Assembly (NCBI GenBank): GCA_963841065.1
Contig: CAWJBI010000044.1
Coordinates: 128,727 to 192,726, forward strand
Source of the DNA: M0108 sp963841065
GTDB taxonomy: Bacteria; Pseudomonadota; Gammaproteobacteria; Chromatiales; Chromatiaceae
DNA: 64,000 bases
Reading direction: 5' to 3'
The position numbers were made by a program, and so were the translations under genes. The notes beneath the pieces were generated by a model, which did not search any database, was not told the DNA's origin, and saw only the letters and a list, made by a program, of their open reading frames with translations. Shown here piece by piece: positions 44,158-54,868 of the stretch (within the stretch, counting starts at the first letter, position 1; the number at the start of each line of letters is the position of its first letter).

Positions 44158-47100
44158 ATGGCCATATTCGGAAAAAAAGACGAGAAGCCCTTCAAGTATC
44201 CTGGCGTCCGCCAGGCGATGGATGGCAACAGCGCCGTCATCCTCTGCGAGCGCGAGGCCTCGGACGCCGCTGGCGCCTACCCCATCACCCCCTCTACCCA
44301 GATGGGCGAGTATTGGGCCGAGGAGGTCGCCAAGGGTCACCTCAACATCTCCGGCAAGCCCCTCATCTTCGTCGAACCCGAGTCCGAGCACGCCGCCGCG
44401 GCCGTCACCGCCGGCATGTCCATGACCGGCCTGCGCGCCACCAACTTTTCCTCGGCCCAGGGCGTGGCCTTCATGCACGAATCCCTGTACGGCGCCGTCG
44501 GCAAGCGCCTGCCCTACGTGCTCAACATGGGCTGCCGCGCCATCACCAAGGCCAGCCTCAACGTCCACTGCGCCCACGACGACTATCACTGCATCGATGA
44601 CACCGGCTTCTTTCAGGTGTTCGGCAAGAACACCCAGGAGGCGGCGGATCTCGAATCTCATCGCCCGCAAGGTCGCGGAACTCTCCCTGACCCCGGCGGT
44701 GGTGGCCCAGGACGGCTTCCTCACCACCCACCTGATCGAACCCCTCATGGTCCCCGAGCGGGCCCTGATCGCGGAGTTCCTCGGCCGTCCCGCGGACATC
44801 ATCCCCTGCCCGACCCCGGCCCAGAAGCTGGTCTATGGCGAGACCCGCCGCCGCATACCCGAGGTCTGGGACGTGGACAAGCCCATGGTGTCGGGCCCGG
44901 TACAGAATCAGGATGCCTACATGCAGGCGGTCGCCGCCCAGCGGCCCTACTTCTTCCAGCACATCGCCGCCCTCACCGACCAGGCGATGGATGAGTACCA
45001 TGCCCTCACCGGCCGCCGTTACCGGCGCGTCCGGGGCTACCGGATGGATGACGCCGAATACGTCATCCTGGGTCAGGGCAGCATGATCCTCCAGGCCGAG
45101 GCCGTGGCCGACTACCTGCGCGAGACCCGCAAGCTCAAGGTCGGCGTGGTCAATCTCACCATGTACCGCCCCTTCCCCGGTGACCTCCTCGGCGCCATCC
45201 TCAAGGGCCGACAGGGCGTGGCCGTGCTGGAAAGAACCGATCAGCCCCTGGCGGAGGACCTGCCCATCATGCGCGAGGTCCGCGCGGCCCTCACCAAGTG
45301 CCTGGAGAACGGCGCCATTGGCCGCGACGAGACCCTGCCCTTCCCCGGCTACGCCACCTACAAGTCCGGTGACATGCCGCGCCTCTATTCCGGCTGCTAC
45401 GGCCTGGGCTCCCGGGATCTCCAGCCCGAGGGCCTGATTGCCGCCATCGAGAACATGCTGCCCAATGGCCGCCGCCAGCGGTTCTTCTATCTGTCGATCG
45501 ACTTCATGCGCGAGGCGACGGACCCCAAGGAGGAGATCCGCCTCCAGGCCCTGAGCGAGGCCTATCCCGACGCGGTGAAGCTGGCCCTCAAGGGCAGCGA
45601 GAACCCGAACCTGCTCCCCAAGGGCGCCATCACGGTGCGCCTGCACTCGGTGGGCGGCTGGGGCGCGGTGACCACGGGCAAGAACCTGGCCATGACCCTC
45701 TACGACCTGCTGGGCTTCGACATCCGCGCCAACCCCAAGTACGGCTCCGAGAAAAAGGGGCAGCCCACCACCTACTTCCTGTCCGCCGCCCCCGAGGCCA
45801 TCCGCCTCAACTGCGAATACACCTATGTCGACGTGGTGATGTCGCCGGACCCCAACGTCTTCACCCATTCCAACCCCATCTCGGGCCTGAAGAAGGGTGG
45901 CGTCTTCATCATCCAGTCCAGCCTGGACAGCGCCGGAGGCGGTGTGGGCTACCTTCCCCCTCCAGGCGCGGCGCTTCATCATCGACAACGAGATCCAGGT
46001 CTTCTACGTCGATGGCTTCAAGATCGCCCGTGACGAGGCCTCCGACGTGGAACTCCAGTTCCGCATGCAGGGCAATGCCTTCCAGGGCGCCTTCTTCGCC
46101 GCCTCGCCGCTGATGGAGCGTGCCGGCCTCGACGAGAATGGCCTCTTCCAGGCCATCGAGGACCAGTTAAGGTCCAAATTTGGCGGCAAGGGGGAGCGCG
46201 TGGTGCAGGACAACCTGCGCGTGGTGCGCCGTGGCTTCGACGAGATCATCGAGATCAAGGACAAGCCCTTCTCCACCGGCCAACTCGTCCCCCACAAGAC
46301 GCCGAAGTTGCCCATCATGCTCAAGCAACTGCCGGAGGGCGATGGCTTTATCTCCGACGTCCACCGCTTCTGGCGGCAGACCGGTTACTTCTACGCCACC
46401 GGCCGCGGCAACAGCAACCTGGCGGACCCCTACCTCGCCCTGAGCCTGATGCCGGTCGCCACCGGCGTCTATCGGGACATGACTCAGATCCGCTTCGATT
46501 ATCCCAAGTTCATCCCCGAGAACTGCACCGCCTGCGGCGGCTGCTTCGCCACCTGTCCGGACAGCGCCATCCCTGGCCTGGTGAATACCCTTGCGGAGGT
46601 CTTCAACACCGCCATCCAGCGCGTCGAGAAGGGCATGCCCACCCAGTACCTGCGCCGCGAGACCCGCAAGGTCGAGAAGCGGCTGCGGGAACTGCTGGAA
46701 GGGGCGGGCGAGAGCGCCAGCACCCGCATCCTGCTCGACCAGGCGGTGCTGGAGACCCTGGCCGCCTCCGAGCTGGGAGGTGAGCAGAAGGCGGCCCTGG
46801 AAAAGGAGATGGGCCTCTTCCTGGACGGCCTTGGCCGACTTTCAGCTCGCCGTCACCAAGCCCTACTGGACCAACCGCGAAAAGAAGGAGAAGGGCAGCG
46901 GCGGCCTCTTCAGCATCACCATCAATCCCTACACCTGCAAGGGCTGCATGGAGTGTATCGAGGTCTGCGAGGACGGCGCCCTGGTGGCCGAGCCCCAGAC
47001 CGAACAGGCGATCACCCAGATGCAGGCCCGGTGGGGCTTCTGGCTCAACCTGCCGACCACCAACCCCGACTTTATCCGCATCGACGACCTCAACGAGAAG

Positions 47101-49086
47101 GTCGGCGCCCTGGAGACCCTGCTCCTCGACAAGTCCAATTATCAGTCCATGGTCTCCGGCGATGGCGCCTGCATGGGCTGCGGCGAGAAGACGGTCATCC
47201 ACCTCTTCACCGGCACCGTCACCGCCCTGATGCAGCCGCGCATCAAGCAGCACCTGGCGGAGATCGACGACCTCATCAACCGGCTGGAGACCCATGTGCG
47301 GCTCAAGCTGGCGGCCTGCGTGGACCTCACCAACACCGCCGCCATCGCCAAGGTACTGGATGACAACCATGACAAGGACATTACCCTCGGCGATCTGTCC
47401 GCCCAGCTCGACCAGGGCCGCAAGGCCCACCCCGTCGATCCCGAGTGGCTCGGCTGGGTGACCCGGCTGCTGGGCCAGTTGCGTGACCTCAAGGGCCGCT
47501 ACACGGCTGCCCAGCCCCGTGCCGAGATGGGCGTGATCAACTCGACGGGCTGTACCTCGGTCTGGGGTTCGACCTACCCCTACAATCCCTACCCCTTCCC
47601 CTGGACCAGCCACCTCTTCCAAGATTCACCCTCGGTCGCCATGGGCATCTTCGAAGGCCACATGGGCAAGATGGCCGAGGGCTTCAAGGCCCTGCGCATG
47701 GCCCGGATCGAACTGGACAAGGGCTACCAGGCCGCCGAGCACCAGGCCTTCCTGACCTATTTCAACTGGAAGGACTTTACCGAGGAGGAGTGGCGCCTCT
47801 GCCCGCCGGTGGTGAGCATCGGCGGTGACGGCGCCATGTACGACATCGGCTTCCAGAACCTGTCCCGTGCCCTCATGTCCGGCATGCCCATCAAGGTCCT
47901 GGTCCTCGACACCCAGGCCTATTCCAACACCGGCGGTCAATCCTGCACCTCCGGCTTCATCGGCCAGGTGGCGGACATGGCCCCCTACGGCAAGGTCTGG
48001 AAGGGCAAGACCGAGATCCGCAAGGAGATGGGCCTGATCGGCATGGCCCATCGCACCAGCTTCGTGCTCCAGGGTTCCATCTCCCACCTGAGTCATCTGC
48101 TGGAGGGCTACATCGACGGCCTCAACAGCCGCCGCCCGGCCCTGTTCAATATCTACGCCGTCTGCCAGCCGGAGCACGGCGTCCCCGACGACAGCTCCGA
48201 GCACCAGAGCCGCCTGGCGGTGGAGTCCCGGGCCTATCCCCTCTTCCGCTACGACCCGGATGCCGGTACCACTTTCGAGGAGTGCTGCTCCATCGAGGGC
48301 AACCCCAACCTTGAGGACGACTGGATCTCCTGGGCCGTCCAGTACCAGGACGAGGCCGGCAAGGAACAGCGAATGGAGGTACCCATGACCTTCGCCGACT
48401 TTGCCATGACCGAGGGCCGCTTCCGTAAGCACTTCCGCAAGGCCCCACCCGAGACCTGGAACGACGCCATGGTGCCTCTGCATGAGTTCCTGGACCTGGA
48501 CGCCGAGGAGCGGAGGGACAAATTCCCCTTCATTTGGGGCGTGGATGGCAAGAATCGCCTGATGCGTGCCCTGGTGTCCCAGGAGTTGGTCCTCTCCTGC
48601 GAGGAGCGGCGGGGCTTCTGGCGGCAACTGCGCGGCCTGGTGGGGCTGGACCACCAATTCGACGAGGAGGCGGTGCGCAATCAGGCCAAGGCCGAGATAG
48701 CTCAAAAGCTGACCACCAGCCTGCTCGCCCTGGCCATGGGGGGTGCCGGGACCGGGGTCCTTGCGGACTTCGCCCCTAGCCCAGGCGGCAACGGCACGGG
48801 CGTGGCCCCCTCTGGCGCGCCCGGAGCGGCGGGCGGCTGGGAGCCGGTCTGGATCGAAAGCCCCGAGTGTACGGCCTGCGACGAGTGTATGAACATCAAC
48901 CCCAAGATGTTCGCCTACAACGCCCAGAAGCAGGCCATCGTCCTGGACCCCAAGGCCGGCCCCTTCAAGGACATCGTCAAGGCGGCGGAGAAGTGCACCG
49001 CAAGCTGCATCCACCCCGGCACGCCCTTCAATCCAGCAGAGAAGGATCTGGACAAACTCATCACCCGGGCGGCCAAATATCAGTAG
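44158..49086 (+). CDS. nifJ: Giant pyruvate/2-oxoacid:ferredoxin oxidoreductase, with three +1 frameshifts
   Basis: This thiamine-diphosphate enzyme should oxidise pyruvate (or a related 2-oxoacid) to acyl-CoA and reduce ferredoxin. Corrected length is about 1641 residues, against about 1200 for usual NifJ. The domain order is AYPITPSTQMGEYW (domain I), a gamma domain, ferredoxin clusters CTACGGCFATC (about 790) and CKGCMEC (about 925), CMGCGEK (about 1003), the thiamine site GDGAMYDIGFQNL with YSNTGGQ (about 1220-1265), and an added C-terminal cluster CTACDEC (about 1570). Extra helical segments sit between the two clusters and after CMGCGEK. Extra bases at 44653, 45935-45936 and 46831-46832 break the frame. 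It lies between rnfB and rnfC. Confidence 0.9.
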
Positions 49087-49165
49087 TCCGGACCCCGTCC
49101 GGCCCGCCACGGCGGGCCGGTCCCGGTATCCTTGTTGCGGAATCGGCATAAAGGTTTAGCGAATC

Positions 49166-50518
49166 ATGGGCCTCTTGAATCTCTTCAGCTCGCGCAAGAC
49201 CTTCGACCACGGTATCCATCCCGTGGAGCATAAGGAGCAGACCGCGGACAAGCCCATCCGGCGCCTGTCCTTCGCCCCGGAACTGGTGCTGCCCCTATCC
49301 CAGCACCGGGGGGCGCCCTCCCGCCCCATCGTCAAGGCCGGCCAGGAGGTAGTACGCGGCGAGCCCATCGCCGAGGCCGACGGCTACTTCTCCGTACCCA
49401 TCCATGCCCCCGCCGATGGCGTCATCCGTGCCATCGACCTGGCGCCCACGGCGGAAGGGCCCAGGATCCCCGCCATCTTCCTCAAGGTCCATCGCGCCTC
49501 GAACCAGGAAATCCTCTACGACATGCCCCGCCACCTGTCGGTGCTGACGCCAGACGAACTCATCGATGCCGTCCGCGCCGCCGGGCTGGTGGGCCTGGGC
49601 GGTGCCGCCTTCCCGAGCCACGTCAAGATGAAGCCCCCCGAGGGGCGCAAGATCGAGACGCTGGTGGTTAATGGCTGCGAGTGCGAGCCCTATCTCACCT
49701 GCGACCACCGGGTCATGCTGGAGCAGCCGGACAGCATCATGGCGGGCATCCGGATCGCCATGCGCGCGACCGGCGCGACCCGGGCCGTGATCGGGGTCGA
49801 GGACAACAAGCCCGACGCCCTGGCCAAGCTGCGGGAACACCTGCCCCTGGACATCCAGGTCACCGTCGTGGCGGTCGAGACCAAATACCCCCAGGGCGCC
49901 GAAAAGATCCTGATCAAAAGCCTATTTGGCCGAGAGGTGCCCGCGGGGGGCTTGCCGGCGGATCTGGGCATCGCCGTTTACAACGTCGGCACCCTGGCCC
50001 AGATGGGCGACCTCTTGCCGCTGAGCCGTGGCCTCATCGAGCGCGTGGTGACCGTGAGTGGCCCTGGGGTCCTGAAGCCAGGCAATTACCGGGTCCCCAT
50101 CGGCACCCCCCTGCGATTTCTGCTCGAACAAACCAAAATGACCGACCAGGCCCACGAGGTCATCCTCGGCGGCCCCATGATGGGTATGTCGGTGGCCTCA
50201 CTGGACGTACCGGTGACCAAGGCCGTCTCCGGCGTCGTGGTCCTGGATGTCGAGCACCCCGACCTGGCCCACCGCCAGGTCCTGCCCTGCATCCGCTGCT
50301 CGGCCTGCCTGGAGGCCTGCCCGGTCAACCTGAATCCCTCCATGTTGGGTCAACTGGCCCAGCACCGGGACTACGACCGCATGGCCAAGGATTACAATCT
50401 GGATCAGTGTTTCGAGTGTGGTTGCTGCGCCTACGTCTGCCCCTCCAACATCCCCCTGACCCAGTACTTCCGTATTGCCAAGGCCATCAACCGCGACCAA
50501 AAGAAAAAGGTTCACTGA
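49166..50518 (+). CDS. rnfC: Rnf complex subunit C
   Basis: RnfC is the soluble NADH/FMN-binding subunit where NAD+ is reduced. The 450-residue protein contains GLVGLGGAAFPSHVKMKPPE (the FMN/NADH glycine loop, as in NuoF), NGCECEPYLTCDHR, and two [4Fe-4S] sites CIRCSACLEACPVNLNP and CFECGCCAYVCPSNIPL. The length is at the short end: the long C-terminal alanine-rich tail of enterobacterial RnfC is absent. The frame is intact. It starts 79 bases after the oxidoreductase gene. A GC-rich hairpin (GGCCCGCCACGGCGGGCC) lies in between near 49102-49119. Confidence 0.95.
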   Translation: MGLLNLFSSRKTFDHGIHPVEHKEQTADKPIRRLSFAPELVLPLSQHRGAPSRPIVKAGQEVVRGEPIAEADGYFSVPIHAPADGVIRAIDLAPTAEGPRIPAIFLKVHRASNQEILYDMPRHLSVLTPDELIDAVRAAGLVGLGGAAFPSHVKMKPPEGRKIETLVVNGCECEPYLTCDHRVMLEQPDSIMAGIRIAMRATGATRAVIGVEDNKPDALAKLREHLPLDIQVTVVAVETKYPQGAEKILIKSLFGREVPAGGLPADLGIAVYNVGTLAQMGDLLPLSRGLIERVVTVSGPGVLKPGNYRVPIGTPLRFLLEQTKMTDQAHEVILGGPMMGMSVASLDVPVTKAVSGVVVLDVEHPDLAHRQVLPCIRCSACLEACPVNLNPSMLGQLAQHRDYDRMAKDYNLDQCFECGCCAYVCPSNIPLTQYFRIAKAINRDQKKKVH

Positions 50519-50527
50519 GCGCCCACC

Positions 50528-51572
50528 ATGCCCAGACTCATCGAGATCCGCACCTCGCCCCACCTGAAGTGGGCCAGGACCGTGCCGCAAATCATGCGCA
50601 CCGTGGTCCTGGCCCTGTTGCCCATCTGCGCCTTCGCCGTCTTCCAGTTTGGACTCAGCGCCCTCCTCCTGCTGGTCACCACCACCGGCGTGGCCATGGC
50701 CACCGAGTATCTGTTCTCGCGCCTCTCCGACCGGGGCAACAGCCTGGGGGACTGGAGCGTGGTCATCACCGGCCTGCTCCTCGGCCTGACCCTGCCGCCG
50801 GGCTTTCCCCTCTGGATGGCGGCGGTAGCGGCCTTTGTCGGCGTCGGCCTGGGCAAGTCCCTGTTCGGCGGTCTCGGCTTCAATGTCATGAACGCGGCCC
50901 TGGTGGGTCGCGCCTTCGCCCAGGCGGCCTTTCCGGTGGCCATCACCACCTGGACCCCCGCCTTCGCTCCCGGCCGCTTCCTGGAGTTCATCCCCTCGAC
51001 CCTGACCCCACCCCTGATGAAGCCCACCCCGATCACGGACTGGCTCGCGGGTCTAGGCATCGATGGCTTTACCGGCGCCACCGCCCTGGCCCTGCAGAAA
51101 TTCCAACAGATCGAGGTCAGCAGTTGGGACCTCTTCCTCGGCCTGGTCCCGGGCTCGGCGGGGGAGACCTCCGCCGCCCTCATCCTGGTCTGCGGCCTCT
51201 ATCTCGCCTACCAGCGCATGCTGGATTGGCGGATCCCCGTGGGCGTCCTGGCCGGGGCCGTCCTCATCGCCCTGCCCCTCTGGCTCTGTCGATAGCCACC
51301 ACTATCCGACGCCCTGGTTCGTCCTCTTTTCCGGCGGCCTCATGTTGGGGGCCTGGTTCATGGCCAGCGACATGGTTGGGTCGCCGGAGACGCCTTGGGG
51401 GGCCCTCCTCTATGGCCTCTTCATCGGCGCCCTCACCGTCGTTATCCGCCTCTTCGGCGGCCTCACCGAGGGCATCATGTACGCCATCCTGCTTGCCAAC
51501 GCCGCCGCGCCCCTCATTGCCGCCGCGACCCAGCCGCGGGTATATGGCGCCAAAAAGGAGGGCCGGTCATGA
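50528..51572 (+). CDS. rnfD: Rnf complex subunit D, with a +1 frameshift
   Basis: RnfD is a membrane subunit with covalent FMN. The first frame runs from MPRLIEIRTSPHLKWARTVP through FNVMNAALVGRAFAQAAFPV and the candidate flavinylation region GFTGATALAL to ALPLWL at 51286. An extra T at 51287 puts the rest (VDSHHYPTPWFVLFSGGLML) in the next frame, ending at 51572. Corrected length is 347 residues, which is normal. The stop overlaps the rnfG start (ATGA). The start is nine bases after the rnfC stop. Confidence 0.92.
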
Positions 51573-52342
51573 CGGCATCCGTGCAAGTTTCGGCTCAAGA
51601 CCTGCCACCCCCAGAGGCCCCGTCCCAGCCCGGCCAGGGCCCGATGGTCGACCTCCAGGTCCAGAGCGGCAACCCCGCCCCGGCCACCCCCAGCCGGGCC
51701 ATGCTGACCACCCTGGGCCTCATCGCCATGATCTCCGGCTTACTGGTGGCGGCGGCTTACGAGTTCACCGCCCCCATCATCGCCGAGAAGGAGCGGCTCG
51801 CCACCGAGGCGGCCGTGCTGCGCATCCTCCCCGGGGCCGTGGCCAAGCGCGACTTCGTCATCGGGGCGGACGGGGGCCTGACCCCCGCCGCGACGGACCC
51901 GGGCCGGGGCAGCGGCGGCCTCGTCTTTGCCGGCTACGACGCCGCGGGCCAGCTCCAGGGCCTGGCCATCACCGGTATCGCCAACGGCTACGCCGGCCCC
52001 GTGGAGGTCATGTTCGCCTATGACCCGCAGCGCCAGGCCATCGTCCGCAGCAAGGTGCTCAAGTCCACCGAGACGCCGGGCTTCGGCGACAAGCTCGACA
52101 CGGACCCGGCCTTTTTGAAAAACCTCGAGGCCCTGGACGCCCGGCTCAACGCCGAGGGCAGCGCCCTGGCCAACCCCATCGTCACCGTCAAGAACGGCAC
52201 CAAGACCCATCCCTGGCAGATCGACGCCATCACGGGCGCCACCATCTCCTCGCGGGCCATGGGCAAGGCGGCGAACCAGGCCGCCCAGCGCGCCGCCCCC
52301 GCCATCCAGCGCGATCTGGCGCTACTGTCCCAACCGCGGTAA
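51569..52342 (+). CDS. rnfG: Rnf complex subunit G
   Basis: RnfG is a periplasmic flavoprotein anchored by one helix. The 257-residue protein has a variable N-terminus, one membrane helix (TLGLIAMISGLLVAAAYEF) and the FMN-attachment motif TGATISSRAMG near residue 225, where the threonine carries FMN. TPGFGDKLD is also typical. The start overlaps the rnfD stop. The frame is intact. A flavin transferase (ApbE) needed for FMN attachment is not encoded in the window. Confidence 0.94.
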   Translation: MTASVQVSAQDLPPPEAPSQPGQGPMVDLQVQSGNPAPATPSRAMLTTLGLIAMISGLLVAAAYEFTAPIIAEKERLATEAAVLRILPGAVAKRDFVIGADGGLTPAATDPGRGSGGLVFAGYDAAGQLQGLAITGIANGYAGPVEVMFAYDPQRQAIVRSKVLKSTETPGFGDKLDTDPAFLKNLEALDARLNAEGSALANPIVTVKNGTKTHPWQIDAITGATISSRAMGKAANQAAQRAAPAIQRDLALLSQPR

Positions 52343-52357
52343 CCGGGAGGCCTTAAG

Positions 52358-53061
52358 ATGACTGATTCCCCCCCCAAGACCCCGAGCGCCCCGGCGCCCG
52401 CGCGACCCCTTCAACCGCCAGGAGACCCTGACCGCGGACACCTTCCTACGCGGCCTCTGGCAGGAGAACCCGGTCTTCGTCATGCTGCTCGGCATGTGTC
52501 CGACCCTGGCGGTGACCAATTCCGCCATCAACGCCATCGGCATGGGCCTGGCGACGACCTTCGTCCTGCTCGGCTCCGGGGCCCTGGTCTCCCTGCTGCG
52601 CCACTGGATCCCCAAGCAGGTGCGCATCGCCAGCTACATCGTCATCATCGCCACCTTCGTCACCGTGGTCGATTACGCGCATCCACGCCATCAGCCTGGA
52701 GCTCTACGCCTCCCTCGGTGCCTTCATCCAGCTCATCGTCGTCAATTGCATCATCCTGGGCCGCGCCGAGGCCTATGCCTCCAAGCAGCGGCTCGTTGCC
52801 CACCCTGGTCAATGGCCTGGGCATGGGCCTGGGTTTCACCCTGGCCCTCCTCTGCCTGGGCTCGGTGCGCGAAATCCTGGGCAATGGCACCCTCCTCGGC
52901 CACTCAGCTCTTTGGCGAGGGCTTCCAGCCCTGGTTGGTGATGGTGCTGCCGCCCGGCGGCTTCTTCGTCCTCGGGGCCTGGCTGCTGCTCTTTGCCTGG
53001 CTGAAGCAGCGCCGCGAACGCCAGATCCTGGAACAAGCCGGAGTCGCCGCCCATGGGCTAA
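52358..53061 (+). CDS. rnfE: Rnf complex subunit E, with five +1 frameshifts
   Basis: RnfE is one of two homologous membrane subunits that bind a buried iron centre. The protein can be followed through five frames: TADTFLRGLWQENPVFVMLL, then CPTLAVTNSAINAIGMGLAT, then IHAISLELYASLGAFIQLIV, then TLVNGLGMGLGFTLALLCLG, then the last helix before VAAHG. Single extra bases lie near 52401-52404, 52677-52680, at 52795, at 52904 and in 53055-53057. Removing all five gives about 232 residues of normal RnfE, ending TAA at 53059-53061 and overlapping rnfA. Five identical-type errors in 700 bases is unusual; no in-frame stop or missing block is seen. Confidence 0.88.
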
Positions 53062-53645
53062 CGAATCCCTCTCCTCGATCTTTCTCAACACGGTGGTCGT
53101 CAACAACTTCGTGCTGGCCCTCTTCCTGGGCATCTGCCCCTTCCTCGGCACCTCCGCCAAGAAGGAGACGGCCTGGAACATGGGCCTGGCCACCACCTTC
53201 GTCATGGTCGTCAGCTCGGTCAGCGCCTATGGGATCAACTGGCTCCTGGTCGAGCTGCGAACTCGAGTTCCTGCGCCTCATCTGCTACATCGCCATCATC
53301 GCCTCGGCGGTCCAACTGGTGGAGATGTTCGTCAAGAAATACAGCCCGGCCCTCTTCCGTTCCCTGGGCATCTTCCTGCCGCTCATCACCACCAACTGCG
53401 CCGTCCTCGGCCTGGCCCTCTTCCAGACCGCCAGGGAGTACGACTTCGTCCAAAGCCTGGTTTACAGCCTGGGCGCCGGGGCCGGCTTCACCCTGGCCCT
53501 GATGCTGATGGCGGGACTGCGGGAAAGACTGGAACTGGCGCGGGTGCCGACGGTGAGCCAGGGCGCGGCCATGAGCCTCATGCTCGCCGGGCTCCTGTCC
53601 CTGGCCTTCATGGGCTTCGCGGGCCTCGGGGCGTCCCATGGCTAA
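53053..53645 (+). CDS. rnfA: Rnf complex subunit A, with a +1 frameshift
   Basis: RnfA is the homologue and partner of RnfE in the membrane core. After the extra G at 53055-53057 is removed, the ATG at 53053 gives MANESLSSIFLNTVVVNNF and overlaps the rnfE stop in the string ATGGCTAA. CPFLGTSAKKETAWNMGLAT and LGIFLPLITTNCAVLGLALF are the paired half-helix motifs with the iron-ligand cysteines. A second extra base at 53257-53258 separates WLLVEL from ELEFLRLICYI. Corrected length is about 196 residues. The stop again overlaps the next start through ATGGCTAA. Confidence 0.9.
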
Positions 53646-53823
53646 CGCCCTGATCGCCAGCCTCGTCATCTTCGCCGTCCTGGCCGGCTGGGTCTGGGTC
53701 CAGCAGCGTTATGCCACCTTCGCGCGCCAGAATCCCCAGCTCGGTCCCTTCCGCGCCCCGGACGGGAGTTGTGGCGGCGGCTGTGCCTGCAAGAATGGCC
53801 AGTGTGAAACGCGATCGCGCTGA
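53638..53823 (+). CDS. Small cysteine-rich membrane protein at the end of the rnf operon
   Basis: The 61-residue product has one N-terminal helix (ALIASLVIFAVLAGWVWVQQ) and a short tail with four cysteines in SCGGGCACKNGQCET. It overlaps the rnfA stop by eight bases, so it is translationally coupled to it. Size, topology and Cys tail recall NqrM, which helps insert the iron site in the NqrD/NqrE pair, the homologues of RnfA/RnfE. I do not see enough sequence match to call it NqrM. A role in Rnf iron-site assembly is inference. FeoB-associated Cys-rich proteins are an alternative. Confidence 0.75.
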   Translation: MANALIASLVIFAVLAGWVWVQQRYATFARQNPQLGPFRAPDGSCGGGCACKNGQCETRSR

Positions 53824-53969
53824 TCCCTGATCACAGACCAAGGCGGCCGGGACGGGCGCTTCTGGCTTCACGCCTTGCAATCAATACCCTGAGAGAAATT
53901 TCCCAAGGCCCGCCCCTTAACAGGGGGCGCGGGACCCGAACCAACTAGAACCTCACCGGAACCAGCAAG

Positions 53970-54827
53970 ATGAGCGAACTCGACCCACCCCTTGGCCCCA
54001 CGGTCACGGCCCTGATCACCGATTCCCGACGCATCACCCCCGAGAAGTCGGAGGAGGTGCGCCATCTCAGCCTGCGGGTGGCGGACCCGGCCTTCCAGTT
54101 CATCGAGGGTCAGAGCATCGGCGTGGTCGTGCCCGGCCCCCACCCCTTCGGCAACCCCTATCACCTGCGTCGTTATTCCATCGCCAACGCCCGCCCCCGG
54201 CCCCAGGATGAGGCCGTGGACCTGGAGATCCTGGTACGCCGCTGCTTCTACATCGACGAAATCAGCGGCGAGCGCTTCCCTGGCATCGCCTCCAACTTTC
54301 TGTGCGACGCCAAGCCCGGCGACCCGGTCACCCTCACCGGGCCCTTCCGCAGCCCCTTCCAGATGCCCCTGGACAGCGGCTCCAACCTGATCATGATCGG
54401 CACCGGCACCGGCGTCGCCCCCTTCCGCGCCTTCGCCCAGCTCATCTACGAACGTCGCGGCGGCTGGGATGGTCAGGTCCGCCTCTTTTATGGCGGCCGC
54501 ACCGGCCTCGATCTGGCCTATGCCAACGACGAGACAACCGACCTGGCCGACTACTACGACCAGGCCAGCTTCAAGGCCTTCAAGTCCCTGGCGGCCAATA
54601 ACCTGATGCGCTCCTCCGACGCCCTGGCGCTGGGTCTCCAGGAAAACATTGGCGAGGTCTGGTCCCTCCTCCAGGAGTCCAAGACCTATGTCTTCCTCGC
54701 CGGCCTCGGCAAGATCGCTCAGGTCTTTGACAAGGTTATGAGTGAGCGCGCCGGTTCCCCCGAGGCCTGGCAGGGCCTCAAGCAGAGGATGATCCGGGAG
54801 AAACGCTGGTCGGAACTGATTTACTGA
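53970..54827 (+). CDS. Ferredoxin-NADP+ reductase-type flavoprotein
   Basis: The 285-residue protein has the FNR fold: FAD-binding RRYSIAN near residue 65, a second FAD/beta-barrel part, the NADP site MIGTGTGVAPFRAFAQLIYE and the C-terminal half with FLAGLGKIAQVFDKVM. It resembles the plant-type or BoxA-like ferredoxin-NADP reductases more than flavodoxin reductases. It is 146 bases after the Cys-rich gene and may be in the same operon. It would connect the reduced ferredoxin made by the oxidoreductase at 44-49 kb with NADPH. Confidence 0.87.
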   Translation: MSELDPPLGPTVTALITDSRRITPEKSEEVRHLSLRVADPAFQFIEGQSIGVVVPGPHPFGNPYHLRRYSIANARPRPQDEAVDLEILVRRCFYIDEISGERFPGIASNFLCDAKPGDPVTLTGPFRSPFQMPLDSGSNLIMIGTGTGVAPFRAFAQLIYERRGGWDGQVRLFYGGRTGLDLAYANDETTDLADYYDQASFKAFKSLAANNLMRSSDALALGLQENIGEVWSLLQESKTYVFLAGLGKIAQVFDKVMSERAGSPEAWQGLKQRMIREKRWSELIY

Positions 54828-54831
54828 GGGA

Positions 54832-54867
54832 CCCAGGCCCCGCCGTCACGGACGGTCGGGGCCTGGG
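54832..54867. terminator. Long hairpin between convergent genes
   Basis: CCCAGGCCCCG-CCGTC and GACGG-T-CGGGGCCTGGG pair over 16 bp with one bulged T, around a 3-base loop. It lies exactly between the end of the reductase gene and the end of rquA. There is no T tract, but the position suggests a bidirectional transcript end. Confidence 0.6.
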
Positions 54868-54868
54868 T

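Noticed and set aside
47626..49149. Minus-strand open frame of 507 codons
   Set aside because: Antisense of the oxidoreductase gene; no family motif seen.
44158..53645. Programmed +1 frameshifting in nifJ, rnfD, rnfE and rnfA
   Set aside because: Nine sites with no common slippery motif, and frames that need an exact one-base removal, fit sequence errors better than recoding.
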